From: Exiguobacterium acetylicum
GTDB taxonomy: Bacteria > Bacillota > Bacilli > Exiguobacteriales > Exiguobacteriaceae
Direction of reading: 5' to 3'
Assembly: GCF_019890935.1 (NCBI RefSeq)
Contig: NZ_CP082334.1
Location: 1 to 64,000 of the forward strand
DNA length: 64,000 nt
The translations under genes were made by a program, and so were the position numbers. The notes under the pieces were generated by a model that was not told the DNA's origin, did not search any database, and was given only the letters and a program-made list of their open reading frames with translations. Positions 44,135 to 52,519 of the stretch are shown one piece after another (the stretch's first letter is position 1; every line of letters starts with the position of its first letter).

Positions 44135-45287
44135 CATTCCAGGCGTCATCATCAAGTCGAAGTTCAAGTTGCCGCAAGCAACCCGACGTGCGCGTCGTTA
44201 TACGACCTACCTCAGCTACATCGATCGACCAGAGACAAAAGCGCGGTCGCATCAATTCGAAAACTATCACGACTATATGGAAGATGAACTGAAATCAAGC
44301 GGTCTGTTCACAGCGACGCAAGACCGATTGAGTGCGAATGAACGAGAGCAGTTACGCGATACCTTCCGTCGGGCACAAGAGAACGGCAGCATCCTCTGGC
44401 AAGATGTCATCTCGTTCGATGAAGCGTGGTTACAAGAAGTCGGCGTCAAAGAAAATCGCTATATCGATGAACAACGGTTGATGCAGGCGACACGGAACGC
44501 GACTGCTTTGATGATTGAAAAGGAACAGATGCTACATGCGACGTGGACCGCTGCGATTCATTACAACACGGATAACATCCACGTCCATATCGCGACAGTC
44601 GAGACGATGCATCCACGCGAAAGGGGTAAACGGAAACCAAAAACGATTGAGAAGATGAAGGCACAAGTCGTCCATACGCTTGCCGACCGAACACGGGAAC
44701 AGGAGAAGTTGAATGCCTTCATCCGTGATGAAGTTCTCGCGCACAAACAAAATCACGCAACACTATCCGTTTCAAATCGCGTGCTACATCCGGAACTCGT
44801 ACGCCAATACAAAGCGATTCAGAAACAACTACCGGACGATAAACGGCAGTGGTATTACAACATGAACGGCATGCAAAATCTGCGTCCTTCACTCAATCAA
44901 TTGACTGACACATACCTTGCGACACACTTCGAGAAAGAACACGCCACGTTCAAGCAACGACTCGATACGGAGGTCGCATTCTACGAACGAAGTTACGGAT
45001 CGGCATCTCAAGCATCGGCTTATCGGAAGACGAAAGAACAGGATCTCTATACACGGATGGGAAACGCCATCCTGTCCGAGATGCGTGAATCAGATAAGTC
45101 GTCCCCGAAGCTTACGAAGGGGGATACATCCTCACCTAAACAAAAAATCCGATCAGCGTTTCGACGCGAACGAATCATGCAAGAGACACTCTATCGGATC
45201 AGACGACACATGAATGATGAGTGGGACCATATCAAGAATCAGCGTGCGTTTGAACAACTCGAACAGGAAGTCCAACACGAAAGGTAA
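44127..45287 (+). CDS. MobP-family relaxase (MobP2-like)
   Basis: 386 residues. The nuclease domain (first 190) begins GVIIKSKFKLPQATRRARRY and contains a candidate catalytic tyrosine in YTTYLSYIDR and the metal site WTAAIHYNTDNIHVHIATVE, the three-histidine motif of HUH relaxases. It nicks oriT and carries the strand into the recipient cell. The C-terminal half is helical and charged. This size and the HYNTDNIHVHIA motif fit the MobP2 group of Gram-positive conjugative plasmids. It overlaps the RHH gene, so dosage is coupled. Confidence 0.85.
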   Translation: MSNIPGVIIKSKFKLPQATRRARRYTTYLSYIDRPETKARSHQFENYHDYMEDELKSSGLFTATQDRLSANEREQLRDTFRRAQENGSILWQDVISFDEAWLQEVGVKENRYIDEQRLMQATRNATALMIEKEQMLHATWTAAIHYNTDNIHVHIATVETMHPRERGKRKPKTIEKMKAQVVHTLADRTREQEKLNAFIRDEVLAHKQNHATLSVSNRVLHPELVRQYKAIQKQLPDDKRQWYYNMNGMQNLRPSLNQLTDTYLATHFEKEHATFKQRLDTEVAFYERSYGSASQASAYRKTKEQDLYTRMGNAILSEMRESDKSSPKLTKGDTSSPKQKIRSAFRRERIMQETLYRIRRHMNDEWDHIKNQRAFEQLEQEVQHER

Positions 45288-45298
45288 GGTGACAGGCA

Positions 45299-45754
45299 AT
45301 GGAGGAAACAAAACAAGTCCGGATCAAAATGAGTGCCGTGACCGCTGATTTTTTAGAGGAATACCGGGAGAGAGAACGGTTGTCCGGGATCGGTCCGGCA
45401 ATCGATCACATCATCCGTGACTATCAGGAGATGATCAAAAAGCAATGGGACTTGAACTATGTCAGTCGTTCCGTCTCGAAACAGATCGAGCAAGAATTGA
45501 CGTCTTTTTGGGATGAACAGATCACGAAAAGTCTTGCTCCGTTACGAAAAAGCGTCCAACAAACAGACCTTCAAACACAGGTATTGATCGAACTGGTACA
45601 AGCCTTGATGCAGACGGAGAGCATCGAGGATATCATCCCGACGACCGAATATCGTCCCTCGTTTCTTGAGACGGCAGAGACGGCTGTCAGAAAGCGAATC
45701 GACCAACGAAAGCAATACAAGCATTCAGATGAAGAAAGGATGACTCACAAATGA
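45299..45754 (+). CDS. Charged helical protein downstream of the relaxase
   Basis: 151 residues, soluble. The first 50 residues (QVRIKMSAVTADFLEEYRER, GIGPAIDHIIRDYQEMIKKQ) resemble a short RHH or relaxosome protein. The rest is a coiled coil (LAPLRKSVQQTDLQTQVLIE). GGTAAGGTGACAGGCA precedes the ATG and its stop overlaps the following start by 4 bp. No family was recognised. Its place suggests a relaxosome or DNA-processing accessory. Confidence 0.55.
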   Translation: MEETKQVRIKMSAVTADFLEEYRERERLSGIGPAIDHIIRDYQEMIKKQWDLNYVSRSVSKQIEQELTSFWDEQITKSLAPLRKSVQQTDLQTQVLIELVQALMQTESIEDIIPTTEYRPSFLETAETAVRKRIDQRKQYKHSDEERMTHK

Positions 45755-46029
45755 GACGACTCAAAGCCTTCACACTCGCAACATTTCTCGAACTACAACC
45801 GACTCATGTCACCGTCATGATTCATCAAGCATGCTACGACATCCTCCTTTCACAGGAGGAATACGCTTTGCTCCAAAACTTGCAGGAAGAACCCTTAGTA
45901 TTACTCCCGGTATCACGTGATTACCGTCAGTTACTACTCGATCGACTGGCTACCGACCCGATGGTGTTAGAAGAGTTGAATGATTTTGAAGGTGCTGCTG
46001 ATTCGTCCGTTTCGTCGGAAGGAGCGTGA
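45751..46029 (+). CDS. Small protein of the mobilization operon
   Basis: 92 residues, acidic at the C-terminus (LEELNDFEGAADSSVSSEGA). The main part (QPTHVTVMIHQACYDILLSQ, EEYALLQNLQEEPLVLLPVS) suggests a short alpha/beta fold. AGAAAGGATGACTCACAA precedes the ATG. It overlaps the genes on both sides by 4 bp (ATGA). Nothing recognised; it may work with the ArdC-like protein behind it. Confidence 0.5.
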   Translation: MRRLKAFTLATFLELQPTHVTVMIHQACYDILLSQEEYALLQNLQEEPLVLLPVSRDYRQLLLDRLATDPMVLEELNDFEGAADSSVSSEGA

Positions 46030-46034
46030 GAGGT

Positions 46035-47498
46035 ATGGCATTCAAGAAGAAAACGCGTGAGGATTACCAGAAGGAAGTCCAAGCGTTGACCGATAAGATG
46101 GAGAAGCAGCTCGCCTCCCACTTCGTCAGTCAGGAGAGCATCAAAGAACATCTCGACTTCATGAGCCGGTTCCACCGCTACTCGACGCGTAACATGCTGT
46201 TGATTGAGGAGCAGTTCCAAGGTGCCCGTGCCGTCGGTTCCTATGCGTACTGGGAGAAGCAAGGCGTCCAGGTCCAAAAAGGAGAAAAAGGAATTAAAAT
46301 CTTCATTCCATCCCCCGTTACGTTCATCAAACGAGAGACGGAGTGGGTGGCGTGGAAGGATGCGACGAAAACGGAGCAAAAGCGCGCCAAGGAAGGTTCT
46401 CTTCCGACGCGGAAAGCGATGTACTACAAGATTGGTCATGTCTTCGAGTACACACAGACCGATGCCCGGGAGAAGGGACTCGAAGTCTCTGAATTGTTCG
46501 CTTCCTATCACCGGAATGGATCGATACGTGAAGCGGAGTCATTTCGTTCCGCGTTGAACGGGATTGCCGAGACACAAGACGTGAAAATACTCGATCAGCC
46601 ACTCAGCGAGCTTGGTACAGCGAAGGGGTGCTTCTATCCGGAACTGAACGCGATCGCCCTCAATCCGCGGAACTCGGATATTGAGAACGTGACCATCCTG
46701 ATTCATGAACTCGCACATGCCAATCTGCACAACATGGAACGGAATGAAGAACGCGGAATCGAGTTGAATCCGCACGAGAAGGAATTCCAAGCGGAGATGG
46801 TCGCCTACACGGTCGCGGCGCACTTTGGTTTTCCGACGGATGAGTTTTCATTGTCGTATCTCGCCAACTGGACGCAAGGGAGAGACTTGCGCGACAAGGA
46901 AGATCTGTTGCACGAAGTCCATCAAACATCCGGTCATTTTATCCGTGAAATCCATGCTTCACTCGAGCAGGAGCAAGTCTTGGAACGCGAAGCATCACCC
47001 CTTAAGATGATTGAGTACATCGAACAGAAAGCACAGATCACTGAACACGGATTACCGTTAGCTGAACGGCTAGAACGAATCATGCAACATTCACCAGAGG
47101 ACGTCGGTGCTTATCTGACAAGCATCGCTAAGCAGGACACGCAACAAGATCTGTCAATGTTCGAAGAACCAATGATGCTGGTCCACGGAGCGACAGACTT
47201 CTTCGAACCGTTCGCGAAAGCCAATGACCGTGACTTTGATGAACATGAGACCGTTGCCTATACGCTCGTCATCCCGGGCGAAGAACCAATCAGCCGACAC
47301 TTCCGCGTCCTCGATGATGCGATGGGTCCGTACCATCACATCCTGAACACAGAAGTCGTCAGTAAGGAGACCGAACAAGTCCTCGAAAAGACATGGTACG
47401 ACGAAATGATTTCGACGGAAGACCGTGATCTAGAAAAGGTCCGACAAATCGTGACGCGTCAATTCAATGTACCGGAGCAAGATTTCCGTAGCCGTTAA
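46035..47498 (+). CDS. ArdC-like anti-restriction protein with ImmA/IrrE-type zinc peptidase domain
   Basis: 487 residues from ATG 46035 (GGAGCGTGAGAGGT upstream). The N-terminal ssDNA-binding ArdC domain (about 15-130) includes RFHRYSTRNMLLIEEQF, AYWEKQGVQVQKGEKGIKIF and a domain end near KIGHVFEYTQTDA. A zinc peptidase-like domain follows (about 190-265) with HELAHANLH and a downstream glutamate in FQAEMVAYTVA. The last 200 residues contain an extra alpha/beta domain (YTLVIPGEEPISRHFRVLDD). ArdC-type proteins travel with or are made early from the entering strand and protect it from restriction. It ends the mobilization operon. Confidence 0.85.
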   Translation: MAFKKKTREDYQKEVQALTDKMEKQLASHFVSQESIKEHLDFMSRFHRYSTRNMLLIEEQFQGARAVGSYAYWEKQGVQVQKGEKGIKIFIPSPVTFIKRETEWVAWKDATKTEQKRAKEGSLPTRKAMYYKIGHVFEYTQTDAREKGLEVSELFASYHRNGSIREAESFRSALNGIAETQDVKILDQPLSELGTAKGCFYPELNAIALNPRNSDIENVTILIHELAHANLHNMERNEERGIELNPHEKEFQAEMVAYTVAAHFGFPTDEFSLSYLANWTQGRDLRDKEDLLHEVHQTSGHFIREIHASLEQEQVLEREASPLKMIEYIEQKAQITEHGLPLAERLERIMQHSPEDVGAYLTSIAKQDTQQDLSMFEEPMMLVHGATDFFEPFAKANDRDFDEHETVAYTLVIPGEEPISRHFRVLDDAMGPYHHILNTEVVSKETEQVLEKTWYDEMISTEDRDLEKVRQIVTRQFNVPEQDFRSR

Positions 47499-47582
47499 AA
47501 ACATGTCCTCTCCTCTTTTAAAATCAAGTACTATAAAAAAGTAGGATAAAAATGACAATACAGACAAGACGGAGGATTGACC

Positions 47583-47744
47583 ATGACTAACAATCAAGCA
47601 ATTGCTTATGCTGCCATCGCAATGGAGCAACTCGGCTACACACGTGAACAGATCGAAAAAGTACAAGCGAGTATGCTGTCTGAAATGGACTGGACAGATG
47701 AAAAAACAGCAGAAAAGAAAGCAACCGCAATCTTAAACGGATAA
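47583..47744 (+). CDS. 53-aa small protein at the end of the transfer region
   Basis: ATG at 47583 with GACGGAGGATTGACC upstream and a terminator 15 nt after the stop. It reads MTNNQAIAYAAIAMEQLGYT then REQIEKVQASMLSEMDWTDE: soluble, helical, no motif. It stands 84 nt after the ArdC-like gene, so it may be the last gene of that transcript or have its own promoter. Confidence 0.65.
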   Translation: MTNNQAIAYAAIAMEQLGYTREQIEKVQASMLSEMDWTDEKTAEKKATAILNG

Positions 47745-47758
47745 AGTTGAAGATGAAG

Positions 47759-47798
47759 AGCCACAGTACCTAAACTTAGGAGGACTGTGGCTTAGTTT
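47759..47798 (+). terminator. Terminator closing the transfer region
   Basis: AGCCACAGT (47759-47767) pairs with ACTGTGGCT (47784-47792), with an inner CCTAA/TTAGG pair, followed by TAGTTTTA. It separates the transfer region from the oppositely oriented cargo genes. Confidence 0.75.
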
Positions 47799-47844
47799 TA
47801 TATAGTTGTTTTTTTAAATATAGAAATTTTTAAAATTCAGCTTA

Positions 47845-48720
47845 TCACTTCATAAAAGGAAGACTGTAAACTAACTCTGAAATACCAGTAACGATTGTTA
47901 TAAAATCTGCATAGCCAGTTAATGTACTTGAAGTCTTTAAGGAAGCTAGATAAGAACGTATTCTACCTTTTTTAGGCTCTGGTTTCATCACTTCTTCACG
48001 AATTCCCTCTACTAGCTCTGAAACCTCCTGTTTTTCATTCTCCTGATCTTCACGATAAAACAGTTCTGTTTTCTGAATTAATTCAGTTAACAAGCAATCT
48101 AATTGAATTGCTGATTCTTTTCCAATCGTTTTATTTACATTCATAATAAATTCATTATTGCTACCAAAGGCAGCTTGAATATGGTTATCAGATCCGTATA
48201 CTGTTATGTTCTGGTTCTGCTGATGTCGATTACTCATATAATCTTTCAACCTTTCTGCTGCATTTGAAGCATCCATTAAACTTACGAATACATCTCTTCC
48301 TTCATGATACAGTCTTTCAATCATTAAAAAATTTGAATCTTGAAAGTTCGCGCCACTCCATCGATCAACGATGTCATGATATACCATGCCAAATTGATGA
48401 TTACTTAATATTGATATTCTACCGATGTTGTTCAAAAGATTTACATCTCTTATAAAAATTGAATCAGCATTTATACTTTTAATAATTACGTTTAAATCAC
48501 TTATAAACGTATTTAGTTTCCTTGTTGCTCTTTCGTACATTGCTCTGAGGTTGAATGGCACTGTTTGATAGTAATTATTTTGTTTCAGTTCACATATCGT
48601 CTTATCAAATAGACTTAATGTTTCCTCAGAAAAAACAACCCATTTCTCTAAATCTTCAATAATATCTGCTAAAGTTTGGTCATTGTATTCAGAAGATCCC
48701 CCAAAAATACTTTGTGCCAT
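47845..48720 (-). CDS. Protein of unknown function with helical body
   Basis: 291 residues from the ATG at 48720, chosen for AAAGAGGTACATAT upstream. The N-terminal half is helical and charged (DIIEDLEKWVVFSEETLSLF, KLNTFISDLNVIIKSINADS). The middle has NITVYGSDNHIQAAFGSNNE, a strand pattern also seen in AbiTii-like and other STAND-linked proteins. The C-terminal end is slightly hydrophobic (LTGYADFITIVTGISELVYS). A+T-rich compared with the transfer genes. Function unknown; a phage-defence role is possible but not supported by any motif. Confidence 0.55.
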   Translation of the reverse strand: MAQSIFGGSSEYNDQTLADIIEDLEKWVVFSEETLSLFDKTICELKQNNYYQTVPFNLRAMYERATRKLNTFISDLNVIIKSINADSIFIRDVNLLNNIGRISILSNHQFGMVYHDIVDRWSGANFQDSNFLMIERLYHEGRDVFVSLMDASNAAERLKDYMSNRHQQNQNITVYGSDNHIQAAFGSNNEFIMNVNKTIGKESAIQLDCLLTELIQKTELFYREDQENEKQEVSELVEGIREEVMKPEPKKGRIRSYLASLKTSSTLTGYADFITIVTGISELVYSLPFMK

Positions 48721-48844
48721 ATATGTACCTCTTTTTCCCTTATCTTTTTCTTTGTGTCTTAAAATTAATTTATCTACACGATTACCATGTATATCTATCA
48801 TCGTCCTAGACTTTGTATCTATCTACTTACTACCTCTTATACGA

Positions 48845-49288
48845 TCAACCATATACAACATATTCATATCTATTTCGTCCACCTAATCTTTTGCACTTTA
48901 AACCCTCGTTAAAGTGATATCCGTTATCTAACAATCCATCAAGACTAACAAACTTAAACTCCCTATACTTTCGTTCTCTATGGTGTTTTGGCGTTCCTTC
49001 CATATACCTTAGCGCGTTCCAATTCATATACTCAACATCTCGACTATTCATCGTGTAGATTAAGAAACCTGCTTTCTTTCCACCTTTTATAGCAATATTA
49101 TATGCAGCCTTAATCATTACATGATCGTTCCCATGCCCTAGTCGTTTACTAACAGGTGGATATAATAATCTTGCAATCTCGCTTAATTCTTTTAGATGTT
49201 GATCTGTTAAACCTTCATCATTGTATAGCTTATACAGTCTTAGATACTCAAATTCATATTCAGATAACCAACCGATATGATCCGGCAT
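48845..49288 (-). CDS. Hypothetical soluble protein
   Basis: 147 residues, TAGGAGGTGTTATT upstream of the ATG. Basic and helical in the first half (EYEFEYLRLYKLYNDEGLTD, VSKRLGHGNDHVMIKAAYNI), with a strand-rich C-terminus (FKFVSLDGLLDNGYHFNEGL). No signal peptide, membrane helix or motif recognised. It may be cotranscribed with the gene after it (ending at 47845), from which it is separated by about 120 nt. Confidence 0.55.
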   Translation of the reverse strand: MPDHIGWLSEYEFEYLRLYKLYNDEGLTDQHLKELSEIARLLYPPVSKRLGHGNDHVMIKAAYNIAIKGGKKAGFLIYTMNSRDVEYMNWNALRYMEGTPKHHRERKYREFKFVSLDGLLDNGYHFNEGLKCKRLGGRNRYEYVVYG

Positions 49289-49348
49289 AATAACACCTCC
49301 TATTTAAGAACCTATATTTTAAAGAAATCATGAATATTTTTAGAATTC

Positions 49349-49909
49349 TCATTCAAGTTCAATCTTCTTCTCACCAAGCTCTTTTCCTGCCATCCCTTGA
49401 GTCGCTTTCAAGGTGACGACTGCCTTCGGGTCCTCGATGTCATAAGCCATAATCCCTTTTGCAGTCCCACCCGGTTTGATATCATCCAGCTGATGCTCTA
49501 AATAAGAAGCATACTTCTCTTCTTGTGGCGTCATCCCTACCTCTAACTTATTGATCGTGTCGGTTCCTTCCTGTGTTGCTTCAAAGCAGGCAATCCACGT
49601 AGTCATTCCATTCAGTGGTTTCTTGCTGTCGTTCGTCGTCTCATATGTGAAGACGAGTTGTGGTTTTTCACGGAAATACTCTTTACTCGGCTCAAGTACT
49701 TCTGTCGAAAGAATCTTGACGGTCGCCATGTCGATCTTTAACGTGTCGTCTTTAAAATAGACATCTTCTTTTTTCGGTTCTGCCACCTCGATCTTTTCAG
49801 TTGGATTCGCTGCTTTTTTCGGTGGATCTTCTATCGTCTCTTGTGTGCCGCATCCAACGAGTGATAACCCTAACCCGACGATAACGACCGCTTGTCCTAA
49901 CTTATTCAT
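49349..49909 (-). CDS. DUF5067-type lipoprotein
   Basis: 186 residues. Signal peptide with lipobox LVGC (cysteine at about 20), a Pro/Lys-rich linker, then an immunoglobulin-like outer domain (about 60-186: KIDMATVKILSTEVLEPSKE, QLVFTYETTNDSKKPLNGMT, GTAKGIMAYDIEDPKAVVTL). This layout matches DUF5067 lipoproteins of Firmicutes, which are attached to the outer membrane face; the exact role is not known. It lies 21 bp after the DUF3006 gene on the same strand, so the three genes may be one operon. Confidence 0.7.
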   Translation of the reverse strand: MNKLGQAVVIVGLGLSLVGCGTQETIEDPPKKAANPTEKIEVAEPKKEDVYFKDDTLKIDMATVKILSTEVLEPSKEYFREKPQLVFTYETTNDSKKPLNGMTTWIACFEATQEGTDTINKLEVGMTPQEEKYASYLEHQLDDIKPGGTAKGIMAYDIEDPKAVVTLKATQGMAGKELGEKKIELE

Positions 49910-49930
49910 CTGCTTCAGCTCATTTCTTTT

Positions 49931-50155
49931 TTAGTCTTCCCATAGTTCTTCCATCAGCTCATCGATTTCGTCTGACAGTCGCTGCCGTTCGCGGTCATCC
50001 TTCTCAATATGACCGTATTCATCCATCCAAATAACATCGCCGGATTCCACCGTCATCGGGAAGCGGGAAATCAGTATGTCGCGCATCCCATCATCGAACT
50101 CAACGGCGACCCACTTCCCCTCAATCCGGTCGATGATCCCTTTTCGCTTTTTCAT
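49931..50155 (-). CDS. DUF3006-domain small protein
   Basis: 74 residues. KGIIDRIEGKWVAVEFDDGM and DVIWMDEYGHIEKDDRERQR match DUF3006, a short SH3-like fold nearly always encoded next to a ComEC-like metallo-beta-lactamase gene. Here its start overlaps the stop of exactly such a gene by 4 bp. Probably an accessory or regulator of that hydrolase. Confidence 0.8.
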   Translation of the reverse strand: MKKRKGIIDRIEGKWVAVEFDDGMRDILISRFPMTVESGDVIWMDEYGHIEKDDRERQRLSDEIDELMEELWED

Positions 50156-50997
50156 TTCGACTTCTTGATCGTGTAGGACGATCCGTTCCCTTCGAAGACG
50201 ATCGTGCCACTCTTATCCGTCCGCAGCATCGTCGCCTTCGCACGCTTCAGGTTCGTCACGACTTCCTTCGTCGGATGACCATATGCATTCTTCCCGACAC
50301 TGATGACGGCATACTTCGGTTTGACATACTTGAGGAACGTCGCGCTCGTCGATGTCTTCGCCCCATGATGCCCAACCTTAAGGACGTCTGCCCGTAGCGT
50401 CTTCTTTTTCGCGATCATGTCCTGTTCCGACTTCAGCTCAGCATCTCCCGTGAACAGGAACGTATTCTTCTTGTAGGCGACATGTAGGACTGCGCTCCAG
50501 TTGTTCAAATCACTCTTCGCATAGTCTTTGACCGGTCCGACGAACTGCGCCTTCACGCCTTTGACCGGAAGCGAGACGCCTGCCTTTGCCGTCTTGATCG
50601 TCAGCTTCTCGCGTTTAACCGCCAACAAGAAGTCCTTGTAGGCTTGCGTCGTATGCTTGACCTTCGGTGCATAGACGCTCTTGACTTTGAACGAGTCGAG
50701 GACTTCATCAAGCCCCCCGATGTGATCAGCATCCGGATGCGTCGAGATCAACATCTCGATGTCGCCGACTTTCTGTTTCTTCAAATAAGTGACGAGTTCA
50801 TCGCCTTTCCCTTTGTTGCCACCATCGATGACGATATCCTCACCACTTGGCATCTTGATATAGATGGCGTCGCCTTGACCGACATCGATATAGTGAACCT
50901 TGATTTTCGGTGTCGCTGCCTCTGCGCCTTGCAGTGGTCCAACGAGCAATCCAATACTTGCGAGCGCTAAACTAGCACCCATCCATTTACGTTGCAT
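50152..50997 (-). CDS. Secreted ComEC/Rec2-like metallo-beta-lactamase hydrolase
   Basis: 281 residues with a signal peptide ending in GAEAATP. Metal-site motifs are HYIDVGQGDAIYI, VIDGGNKG, STHPDADHIGGL (HxDxDH), FTGDAE and VGHHGAKTS, all as in the C-terminal nuclease-like domain of the DNA uptake protein ComEC. Stand-alone secreted versions paired with DUF3006 occur in Bacillales and probably degrade extracellular DNA or nucleotides. All metal ligands are present. It is the first gene of a three-gene operon with DUF3006 and the DUF5067 lipoprotein. Codon use is G+C-rich, like the transfer region. Confidence 0.88.
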   Translation of the reverse strand: MQRKWMGASLALASIGLLVGPLQGAEAATPKIKVHYIDVGQGDAIYIKMPSGEDIVIDGGNKGKGDELVTYLKKQKVGDIEMLISTHPDADHIGGLDEVLDSFKVKSVYAPKVKHTTQAYKDFLLAVKREKLTIKTAKAGVSLPVKGVKAQFVGPVKDYAKSDLNNWSAVLHVAYKKNTFLFTGDAELKSEQDMIAKKKTLRADVLKVGHHGAKTSTSATFLKYVKPKYAVISVGKNAYGHPTKEVVTNLKRAKATMLRTDKSGTIVFEGNGSSYTIKKSK

Positions 50998-51123
50998 CTT
51001 TCATCGTTCCATTCCTGATTTGTAAGTTATCTTCAGTATACAGGGAATAATAGGAGATAGTTGGTTATTTTTTCTACCTAATCATTTTTCTTAATAGGTT
51101 AACCGGTGTATAGATCGATACAC

Positions 51124-51147
51124 AAAAAACAGACCTCAAAGGGTCTG
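51124..51147 (-). terminator. Terminator overlapping the end of a small gene
   Basis: On the minus strand CAGACC/GGTCTG with a 6-nt loop is followed by T6. It includes the last codons of the 64-aa gene, whose stop lies within the loop. Confidence 0.75.
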
Positions 51148-51330
51148 CTTAGTAAAGTGATTCTGCATAAAGTGTGTCAATCGATCGACATCGATAAACC
51201 ATGTCACGTGCTCAACCGAACCATCCACTTCTCGCACGAAACGAAGCTGGGCATCGATCAATGTCACCTTATCTGAGATTTGCTTTCCCTCCGCTTGCTC
51301 CATGACCTCAAACATCTCTACTATACTCAT
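51136..51330 (-). CDS. Small soluble protein of unknown function
   Basis: 64 residues from the ATG at 51330, with GAGGGGTGGAGTAC upstream; the in-frame GTG nine bases before lies inside that ribosome site. It reads MSIVEMFEVMEQAEGKQISD then VREVDGSVEHVTWFIDVDRL: a small alpha/beta protein with no motif I know. Monocistronic, with its own terminator. Confidence 0.6.
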   Translation of the reverse strand: MSIVEMFEVMEQAEGKQISDKVTLIDAQLRFVREVDGSVEHVTWFIDVDRLTHFMQNHFTKQTL

Positions 51331-51480
51331 GTACTCCACCCCTCAATGTTTTTGTTAAGCACAGCATAGAATGATTTAAGAAGCTGTACGAATTACCTTA
51401 GATAAGATAAGCGAAGTAATATGTAAAATAACCGAGTCGTTACGAAACAATGCACGATTAATTTTTCACGCATAAAAAAA

Positions 51481-51507
51481 AGAAACGACCTTTTTAAGAT
51501 CGTTTCT
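51481..51507 (-). terminator. Terminator of the 67-aa membrane protein gene
   Basis: AGAAACGA (51481-51488) pairs with TCGTTTCT (51500-51507). On the minus strand it is followed by T7 (A run at 51473-51480). Confidence 0.8.
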
Positions 51508-51543
51508 GCCATAAAAATAATCATTCTTCCTACGCATATCGAA

Positions 51544-51747
51544 TCAATAGAGATAAATGAGGACACCTACGATCAGAATGAGCGGAACCAAAAGCATTTT
51601 ACCTGTCCTGCTCAAAAAGTTCTTCTTTTCTTTTGTAAACAAGAAATCGATCAATAAGAAAAGTCCGAATGCAATCGGTACAAGGTAGAGTAGAGGGACA
51701 TTTGCAAGTGCTGCACCTAATACATTGGTCGATCCGCCAAATTTCAT
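51544..51747 (-). CDS. Small two-helix membrane protein
   Basis: 67 residues from ATG 51747 with AAAAAGGAGAAACTACAT upstream. Two hydrophobic helices (ANVPLLYLVPIAFGLFLLID, MLLVPLILIVGVLIYLY) are joined by a basic loop (KEKKNFLSRTGK). Nothing else recognised. Own terminator downstream. It might be a small transporter subunit or plasmid-encoded membrane peptide. Confidence 0.6.
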   Translation of the reverse strand: MKFGGSTNVLGAALANVPLLYLVPIAFGLFLLIDFLFTKEKKNFLSRTGKMLLVPLILIVGVLIYLY

Positions 51748-51905
51748 ATGTAGTTTCTCCTTTTTAGATATCCTCGCATACGACACATCATTCACGACCG
51801 AAGCACTAACAACGATCTCATACGCGGACAAGACTCTTTCCTTTAGTATGCCATTCCTTCCACTAAACCCTAACCTTTTATTTTCCTTTTTATAATTCTA
51901 TGGAA

Positions 51906-52339
51906 CGCTCCGTGTCCTCCGTCGCAAGGAACAGGAACGTAGAGATGCCTCGCGCAGGCGATGTGCAGCTCTCGTTATCGGTCCGGCAGGAGGGTAGCGG
52001 TGCGATGAGGGTGTTGCTGCGTGCAGCTTACAGCCTCACGCATGAGCCCGAAAAATCTTCTCATGTTGTACATCCAGTAGAAAGAAGATCACTACCTATC
52101 TACAGGATAATCCATTCACTTCAGTCAGCTATCTCTTCTCGAATCTTCATGCACTCCACTACTTGTCTTACTACTGCATCCTTTATCACACCCTACTACA
52201 TAGAAAAGACCAGATGTACGTTCTCACCCGCAGTGGATCCGTCCACTGCGGGTCTCTCATTGCCCTTGGATTCGGGACGAATCCATTCCTTACTCGCTTG
52301 CGCTCTCTCAAAAGAAAAACGACGTCGTTTTTCATCCAT
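51906..52339. repeat. Hairpin-rich ~430-bp repeat, intact copy
   Basis: Matches 55217-55545 in its first 330 bp and 61455-61567 in its last 110 bp. It contains ACCCGCAGTGGA/TCCACTGCGGGT (52226-52253), GGATTCG/CGAATCC (52268-52284) and the perfect 18-bp palindrome AAAAACGACGTCGTTTTT near 52314. An open frame runs through it but differences between copies and absence of a ribosome site argue against coding. It could be a structured transcript, a non-autonomous mobile unit or an intergenic repeat of this genus. Confidence 0.7.
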
Positions 52340-52445
52340 CGTTTTTTTGTCCATTCATGCTACGGTACGTAGGTGTGTCCTTATTTGAAAATAGAGGAAA
52401 CTATTACTAAGCTGAACGCGGCATAGAAATGACGATACATAAAAA

Positions 52446-52488
52446 TACGACTCAAATCCTCTTGCTATCAAGGACTTGAATCGTACGA
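52446..52488 (-). terminator. Terminator of the chemoreceptor gene
   Basis: On the minus strand ACGATTCAAGTCCTT pairs imperfectly with AGAGGATTTGAGTCGT and is followed by ATTTTT. It lies about 30 nt after the chemoreceptor stop. Confidence 0.6.
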
Positions 52489-52519
52489 TAAAGCATCGAG
52501 TGAGTCATCGCACCGCTCA

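Noticed and set aside
51900-52388. Open frame of 162 codons across the hairpin-rich repeat
   Set aside because: No ribosome site, runs through several strong hairpins, and the matching frame in the second copy is cut and ends differently; the repeat is better treated as non-coding.
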